Shown piece after piece: positions 14,186 through 18,751 of a stretch of DNA of 18,751 bases (position 1 is the first letter of the stretch; each line of letters starts with the position of its first letter). The notes under the pieces were generated by a model, which saw only the letters and a program-made list of their open reading frames with translations, ran no database searches and had not been told where the DNA came from. This DNA is from Fidelibacterota bacterium (GTDB lineage Bacteria; Marinisomatota; Marinisomatia; Marinisomatales; UBA1611), in assembly GCA_002722105.1 (NCBI GenBank), contig PBKF01000064.1:1-18751 (forward strand), in the 5' to 3' direction. A program made the translations under genes and the position numbers.

Positions 14186-14787
14186 ACATACTAGATATAA
14201 TATTAAGCATAGTATTGATATTTTTCTCTTTTATTGGATTCAAAAAAGGTTTAATTAAAATTACTCTCTTTTTCTTAGCATGTATTTCGGGATGGATATT
14301 AGCAGGAATTTTTGAACCTTCTCTTTCAAAATTTTTCCCTGAAATGTCTTTGAATCAAAATATAATTTCAGGAATAATTTACTTAGTTTTAATATCTATT
14401 ACAATAGTAATTTCAAACCTACTGGCCAACCCAGTTAAATCACTGTTATCTATATTCACATTTGGATTGTCTTCAGTTATTGACAGACTAGGAGGATTAG
14501 CAATAGGTTGCATCCTATCATTTTTTATTATTAGCATGATATTGTTATCATTATCTAGGATAACTTACCACTTTGAAATTACTGAACAGAATAAAATAAC
14601 AGAATTTGCATCAACAACTCCGCTAGTAAAAGATAAAATCAAAAGTGTTGAAGAACAAATTAAAAATTCAAATATATCTAAATTTTCAATTCACACAATC
14701 AAATCTTTAAATCTTCATAACTTACCAATTGTACCTAGTGATTTTTCAAATTCATTCGAAACACTTTACGACAATGTAATAGATTAA
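14182..14787 (+). CDS. CvpA-family membrane protein
   Basis: This 201-residue protein starts MNILDIILSIVLIFFSFIGFKKGLIK, the family's typical opening. It has four hydrophobic segments (about 4-20, 25-46, 60-84, 100-126) and GLSSVIDRLGGLAIGCIL, matching the conserved region before the last helix. A polar C-terminal tail of about 75 residues is predicted to be helical and then loop. CvpA proteins are inner-membrane proteins linked to colicin V production, biofilm and envelope stress; their biochemical role is not settled. The ATG overlaps the preceding stop as ATGA, and the next gene begins 2 nt after its stop. Confidence 0.85.
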   Translation: MNILDIILSIVLIFFSFIGFKKGLIKITLFFLACISGWILAGIFEPSLSKFFPEMSLNQNIISGIIYLVLISITIVISNLLANPVKSLLSIFTFGLSSVIDRLGGLAIGCILSFFIISMILLSLSRITYHFEITEQNKITEFASTTPLVKDKIKSVEEQIKNSNISKFSIHTIKSLNLHNLPIVPSDFSNSFETLYDNVID

Positions 14788-14789
14788 CG

Positions 14790-15329
14790 ATGACAAATAT
14801 AATAAATGATGATCTCAAAACACAAAAATCTAATGTATACAATCCTGTTTTAATTCTTAATATTGATTACACACCTCTTGGGATATGCATAGCTAAAAGA
14901 GCAATAGTTTTACTTTTTTCCAAAAAAGCTGAAACTGTGATCATTTCAGACAAACTTATCAACACAGTAAATAGTTCTTACAAAATACCTTCGGTAATCA
15001 AAACATTAAAATACATAAAACGCCCATATGAAAAAAAAATTTCGAGGTTTGGAATTTTTGCAAGAGATAATTTTAGTTGTCAGTATTGCGGAAATGAGCA
15101 AAAATCTCTGACAATAGATCATGTAATCCCTAAATCAAAAAATGGATCTCATTCTTGGGATAACTTAGTTACTGCATGTATGGATTGTAATCATAAAAAA
15201 GCAGGTCGTACACCAAAAGAAGCAAACATGAATTTAAGAATTAAACCTCACATCCCAAACCTTAATACTCATATACTGAAATATTCAAATAAATTTCAAA
15301 ACTCTTGGAATCAATTCCTAAGTAAGTAA
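14790..15329 (+). CDS. HNH endonuclease family protein
   Basis: The 179-residue protein begins with the small domain YNPVLILNIDYTPLG...KRAIVLLFSKKAE that precedes the nuclease in this common HNH family. The nuclease domain (about 88-145) has the zinc knuckle CQYC (97-100) and CMDC (130-133). Its HNH residues are His111 in TIDHVIP, Asn125 in WDNLV and His135 in CNHKKAGR. All metal and catalytic positions are present, so it is expected to be an active metal-dependent nuclease. The physiological target is unknown in this family. It is not next to phage or restriction genes and ends a plus-strand run after cvpA. Its last 19 nt overlap tail-to-tail with the FAD oxidoreductase gene. Confidence 0.92.
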   Translation: MTNIINDDLKTQKSNVYNPVLILNIDYTPLGICIAKRAIVLLFSKKAETVIISDKLINTVNSSYKIPSVIKTLKYIKRPYEKKISRFGIFARDNFSCQYCGNEQKSLTIDHVIPKSKNGSHSWDNLVTACMDCNHKKAGRTPKEANMNLRIKPHIPNLNTHILKYSNKFQNSWNQFLSK

Positions 15330-16507
15330 TCTGCCAAGTTTTCTGATGATTTTATAGCAGATTCGATAGAACTATTTGATACATAGCCCCCGCAAAAATA
15401 TATGTTGGAATTATTATTATTAATCATATTTTTAACATCTATATCTTGTGGCAAAAAACAATCATTAAAATAACTATCTATTTTTATCAATTCTAATGTG
15501 TCAGTAACTGAACCAAAAACTATTTTCAATTCTCTTTTTACTTGATTAATTATTTCCTTTTGATTTAATTTTGAATTAAATAAGCTTACTGAAAGTAAAT
15601 TCTGACCAATTGGAGAATATTTGTCACTAATTAAGTTTGGCATACAAAAATGATTAATGATGTCATTTTGATTGCCATTTAGATAAATTCCAGGGAAATC
15701 CAAAAATTTCTCGTCTGTTTTGAAATACAAATTTGTAACTTTTCTATCGACATTTTCAATTCCTAAATTAAAAATATTATTAATCGATTTTAAATCTGTA
15801 GCAATAATAATATTATTAGCTAAATATTCGTTCCCTTCATTTGTTAATATTTTATTGTTTTCGATTAATTTAACTTCTTCATTGAAAATAATTTGATTTT
15901 TATTATCTATCTTTGAATATATTTGTTTGGGAATTTCATACATTCCATATTCAGGAATTGTTGCATGACCTAATGAAAATAATTTCAAATAATCTAATGC
16001 TATTGATTTATCAATTGCCAAATCATCGTCGAGCAAAACTCCTCGTAAAAATGATTTTGCAAAGAGTTTGAATGACTGCGATGTTTTAAAATCGTTATCA
16101 ATCCAATTTTTTGTAGATTTTCCAAGTTTGTTATCAAAAAGTGAATTAAAAAAAATAGAAGCCAGGGGAATTATTTCTTGCCATATATTGTTATTTTTAG
16201 CAAATAAATCAAATAACGGATTAGAATATAATTTCAAATTATTTTCGTGAATAAGAATTCCACCAGAATAAAATTTTTTTAGATTTAAATTATTCAAATC
16301 TAAAACTTTTTTACTAAATTTGTAATTATCTAAATATATTTGAAATCCGTAATCCAAGATGAAATCATTACAAATCTCGGAATATATCTTACCTCCAAAA
16401 TGATTATTTTTTTCAATCAACTTGAAATCAATGTTATTTAAAGAAAAGCGTCTAGCTAAATTCAACCCAGCTAACCCTGCTCCAATGATAATGAATTCAG
16501 ATTTAAT
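15311..16507 (-). CDS. FAD-dependent oxidoreductase, amine-oxidase/desaturase-like, probable ATT start
   Basis: This flavoprotein belongs to the NAD(P)-binding Rossmann, amine oxidase/phytoene desaturase-like superfamily. The first standard start (TTG 16465-16463) would begin inside the dinucleotide fold. In-frame codons upstream give IIKSEFIIIGAGLAGLNLARRFSL, with the full GxGxxG motif and, further on, FKLIEKNNHFGGKIYS, the acidic strand end and the GG motif that bind FAD. The C-terminal FAD motif is NIYFCGGYVSNSSIESAIKSSENLADYLL. Upstream to the stop at 16540-16538 no ATG, GTG or TTG is in frame. ATT 16507-16505 (398 residues) lies 6 nt after GAGAG, just after the holB stop. Likely cytoplasmic. 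The substrate is unknown, with related proteins including carotenoid or protoporphyrinogen oxidoreductases. Confidence 0.85.
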   Translation of the reverse strand: MKSEFIIIGAGLAGLNLARRFSLNNIDFKLIEKNNHFGGKIYSEICNDFILDYGFQIYLDNYKFSKKVLDLNNLNLKKFYSGGILIHENNLKLYSNPLFDLFAKNNNIWQEIIPLASIFFNSLFDNKLGKSTKNWIDNDFKTSQSFKLFAKSFLRGVLLDDDLAIDKSIALDYLKLFSLGHATIPEYGMYEIPKQIYSKIDNKNQIIFNEEVKLIENNKILTNEGNEYLANNIIIATDLKSINNIFNLGIENVDRKVTNLYFKTDEKFLDFPGIYLNGNQNDIINHFCMPNLISDKYSPIGQNLLSVSLFNSKLNQKEIINQVKRELKIVFGSVTDTLELIKIDSYFNDCFLPQDIDVKNMINNNNSNIYFCGGYVSNSSIESAIKSSENLADYLLRN

Positions 16508-16518
16508 AATACACTCTC

Positions 16519-17511
16519 TTACAATGAATAAATTAAATTATCTATAACTAGAGTTGTATTAACATTTTTATAATAATAATTAGATACTTCATCTAAAGTT
16601 TTAATTATATCAATACATTTAGAATCATCTTTATCTGCTAAAATTTTAAGATAAAAAGTTAATAGATTGTTATCTGCACGGTTTGTTTGTCTATATATAA
16701 TCAAATCTCTAATAATATATTTTGTAATTTCTAAAATATATAAAAATTTAGAAAAATTATTTTTAAACACATCCAAATAATAATCAGATAATTCGATTTT
16801 TTTATAAACTGGATAAGAAATAAATTTGAAAAATTGTTTGACTTCACTTTTGTATTCTTCAAATTTAATACTATCATTTAACAATAATTCAGAAAGTAAT
16901 ATTTCTCCTCTTGTGAAAAACCATATTTCATTTAAAAAATTTATATCATCAATATAAAATTTTTTAGTACAAATATTAATAAAATTTTCGTAAGATAAGC
17001 TTGGAATTGTAAAAATCTCACATCTTGAAAGAATAGTTTTAGGTATTTTATTTATATTATTAGTTCCCAACACGTAAACATTACCAGGAAACGGTTCTTC
17101 AAATAATTTTAATAAATTATTCATTGCCTGGGATGTCATTGTATGCGCATTTAAAATAGCAAAAACTTTGCCATTATTGTTAGTAGAAGTTGTATAAGAT
17201 TTAGTGATGACACTTTCTTGTATTTCCTCAGACTTAATATTATTTTCAAGTTCGTTATCAATGATATGGAAATCCGGATAGATTTCACTTTCTATCCTTG
17301 AGCATACATTACATTTGATTGAATGATCGCAAATTTCATTCTTACACAATAGGTTTTTTGCGGTTGTTTTTACAACGGTATTAATACTTTGATTGTTAAC
17401 ACCAACTATCAAAACCGGTTTTGGAATAGATTTATATTGTATGCTTAACAATATGTCATCTAAAATAATTTTTGCCCCTTCGTTAAATAATTGATGAGAT
17501 AAAATATTCAA
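16519..17511 (-). CDS. holB: DNA polymerase III, delta' subunit
   Basis: This is the clamp-loader delta' subunit, 330 residues, an AAA+ protein without ATPase function. The N-terminal part VLIVGVNNQ lacks a Walker A lysine, as in other delta' proteins. A zinc-binding module follows (LCKNEIC...CNVC), then YPDFHIID, FAILNAHTMTSQAMNNLLKLFEEP (Walker B region and sensor area) and the conserved TILSRC motif. The C-terminal third is a helical collar domain, poorly conserved and Lys/Asn/Ile-rich. It starts at TTG 17511-17509, only 2 nt after the lysA stop. The next gene, an FAD oxidoreductase, begins within about 12 nt of its end. It acts in the replisome to open and load the sliding clamp. Confidence 0.9.
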   Translation of the reverse strand: MNILSHQLFNEGAKIILDDILLSIQYKSIPKPVLIVGVNNQSINTVVKTTAKNLLCKNEICDHSIKCNVCSRIESEIYPDFHIIDNELENNIKSEEIQESVITKSYTTSTNNNGKVFAILNAHTMTSQAMNNLLKLFEEPFPGNVYVLGTNNINKIPKTILSRCEIFTIPSLSYENFINICTKKFYIDDINFLNEIWFFTRGEILLSELLLNDSIKFEEYKSEVKQFFKFISYPVYKKIELSDYYLDVFKNNFSKFLYILEITKYIIRDLIIYRQTNRADNNLLTFYLKILADKDDSKCIDIIKTLDEVSNYYYKNVNTTLVIDNLIYSL

Positions 17512-17513
17512 AT

Positions 17514-18751
17514 TTAAACATCCATTTTAAATAAATCCGCAAAAGTTTCTTTTTTTCTTATAACCATATCCATTCCATCTTTGACTGAAATGATTTCCGG
17601 TCTGGGATTCATATTATAATTACTAGCCATTGAAGTTGAATATGCTCCACTCACTGGAATAGCTATAAGATCGCCTGACTTAATTTCTGGTAGCTCAATG
17701 TCTTTCACAAGAATATCTCCAGACTCGCAATATTTCCCTACAATTGTTACTAATTCTTTAGGTCTTTCATCCCATAATCTGTTAACAACAATTGCTTCGT
17801 ATTTTGATCCATACAACGCAGGCCTTATATTATCTCCCATACCTCCGTCAACGGAGATAAATTTTCTAACATTTTCAATGTTTTTTATTGCACCTACAGT
17901 ATATATAGCAATCCCAGCAGGTCCTGCTATTGCTCTGCCAGGCTCAATAACCAACTTTGGTTTAGGTAAATTATATTCTGATATAACTTCATTCATTGTA
18001 TTGCCAATAACTGAAGCATAATCGCTTACATCCGGAGGAGAATCATCTCTTGTATAAGAAACCGCAAAACCACCCCCAGGGCTAAACTCTTGAAGATCAA
18101 AATTGTCAAAATGAGAAATGAATTCTGCTACTTTTCTAATACCTAATTCATATGGCTTAGTGCTGAATAGAGGAGATCCTAAATGAAAATGAATTCCAAT
18201 TAAATTTAAATTTTCATATTCAGCTATCATATTTATAGCTCGTTCTGCATCTCCATTATCTATTGCGAATCCAAATTTACTATCTAAAATCCCTGTAGTT
18301 GTATACTCATGAGTCCTTTCATCCAATTCTATAGCAGGAGAAAGTCTAATAATGATATCTTGAACCATATTTTTTTTCTTCGACAGTGAATTTAAAAGTT
18401 CTAATTCATAAAATCCATCTACAACTATTTTTGTAAGTCCCGCTTCTTGGGCTAATTCTAATTCAACTGGAGTCTTATTATTACCATGAAAATAAATATT
18501 TTCAGGGTCAATTCCACATTGAATAGCTAATGTTAACTCTCCTCCTGAAACCACATCAACTCCTAATCCTTTATCCAAAATTAATTTAAATATTGACTTG
18601 TTAGCAAAAGCCTTAGAACCGTAGACTACTTGAGTATTATCATAAATTTTATTAAATTCATTTTTGTATTCATCACAAACTTTTTCAATATGTGCGGTAT
18701 CAAAAACATAAAATGGAGTTTGATATTTTTTTGCTAAAGACTCAATATCAC
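17514..18751 (-). CDS. lysA: Diaminopimelate decarboxylase, N terminus cut by window end
   Basis: LysA removes CO2 from meso-diaminopimelate to make L-lysine, the last step of that pathway, using pyridoxal phosphate. The frame is open through the window edge at 18751, so the true start lies outside. Visible features are the N-terminal TPFYVFD, the PLP lysine in VVYGSKAF (codon 18614-18612), GLGVDVVSGGEL, the HFHLGSPLF loop, GGGFAVSY, EPGRAIAGPAG, the substrate-binding YCESGD and GAYSTSMASNYN near the C terminus. About 412 residues are present, close to full length. An internal TTG at 18578 is not the start because it would drop the PLP lysine. It leads the minus-strand run lysA-holB-FAD oxidoreductase. 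Confidence 0.96.
   Translation of the reverse strand, partial: DIESLAKKYQTPFYVFDTAHIEKVCDEYKNEFNKIYDNTQVVYGSKAFANKSIFKLILDKGLGVDVVSGGELTLAIQCGIDPENIYFHGNNKTPVELELAQEAGLTKIVVDGFYELELLNSLSKKKNMVQDIIIRLSPAIELDERTHEYTTTGILDSKFGFAIDNGDAERAINMIAEYENLNLIGIHFHLGSPLFSTKPYELGIRKVAEFISHFDNFDLQEFSPGGGFAVSYTRDDSPPDVSDYASVIGNTMNEVISEYNLPKPKLVIEPGRAIAGPAGIAIYTVGAIKNIENVRKFISVDGGMGDNIRPALYGSKYEAIVVNRLWDERPKELVTIVGKYCESGDILVKDIELPEIKSGDLIAIPVSGAYSTSMASNYNMNPRPEIISVKDGMDMVIRKKETFADLFKMDV

Noticed and set aside
14790..15329. HNH nuclease as part of a defence or restriction system
   Set aside because: No methyltransferase, helicase or other defence gene is nearby; the N-terminal domain matches a widespread chromosomal HNH family, and the gene follows cvpA.
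17698..18021. Plus-strand open frame of 107 codons
   Set aside because: It is antisense to conserved lysA motifs such as EPGRA and CESGD.

Overview
The window is a compact, AT-rich stretch of a bacterial chromosome (roughly 30% G+C by eye). It carries housekeeping genes (lysA, holB, thiL, pncB, two tRNAs) mixed with catabolic or accessory enzymes: a molybdenum hydroxylase subunit, two short-chain dehydrogenases, a beta-lactamase-fold hydrolase, an N-acyl-D-amino-acid deacylase-like amidohydrolase, an alpha/beta hydrolase and an iodotyrosine-deiodinase-like flavoprotein. Intergenic spaces are tiny and convergent genes touch or overlap. This fits a streamlined, probably marine heterotroph. A SAR202-like Chloroflexota lineage is my best guess from gene content, but it is a low-confidence inference because the window has no phylogenetic marker I can place by eye. 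No gene-free stretch exceeds 300 bases, and I see no CRISPR array, insertion sequence, integrase or prophage gene.

Layout: tRNA-Ile(GAT) (+) opens the window. It is followed by a minus-strand run transcribed as MOSC protein -> thiL -> pncB (3264 down to 139). A divergent spacer with a 20-nt dyad separates this from a beta-lactamase-family hydrolase (+). That gene converges, 5 nt apart, on the amidohydrolase (-). A second divergent spacer leads to a small membrane-anchored PDZ protein (+), tRNA-Arg(CCT) (+), and a plus-strand run of four genes: a one-TM protein of unknown function, an alpha/beta hydrolase, an IYD-like nitroreductase and a DUF554 membrane protein. The last overlaps tail-to-tail the large Mo-hydroxylase gene (-). 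The Mo-hydroxylase is divergent from a tightly spaced plus-strand run: two SDR paralogues with strong ribosome binding sites, a CvpA-like membrane protein and an HNH nuclease. The HNH gene overlaps tail-to-tail a minus-strand run lysA (cut by the window end) -> holB -> FAD-dependent oxidoreductase.

Links between genes are mostly inferred. The divergent Mo-hydroxylase/SDR cluster could form an oxidation module, with hydroxylation followed by NAD-dependent alcohol or hydroxyacyl-CoA oxidation. The beta-lactamase-fold hydrolase and D-aminoacylase-like enzyme could act on related amide or ester substrates. The MOSC protein belongs to a family tied to molybdenum cofactor sulfur chemistry, but it lies several kb from the Mo enzyme.

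Four observations stand out. (1) The first SDR has Ser where the catalytic Lys of YxxxK should be, while its tandem partner is intact, suggesting a pseudoenzyme/enzyme pair. (2) pncB and the FAD oxidoreductase have conserved N-terminal motifs upstream of any ATG, GTG or TTG, in frames where ATT codons follow purine-rich SD-like sequences, suggesting AUU initiation. (3) The nitroreductase keeps the Glu/Tyr/Lys triad of iodotyrosine deiodinase. (4) Convergent genes overlap without visible terminators. I do not see a clearly new multi-gene system.
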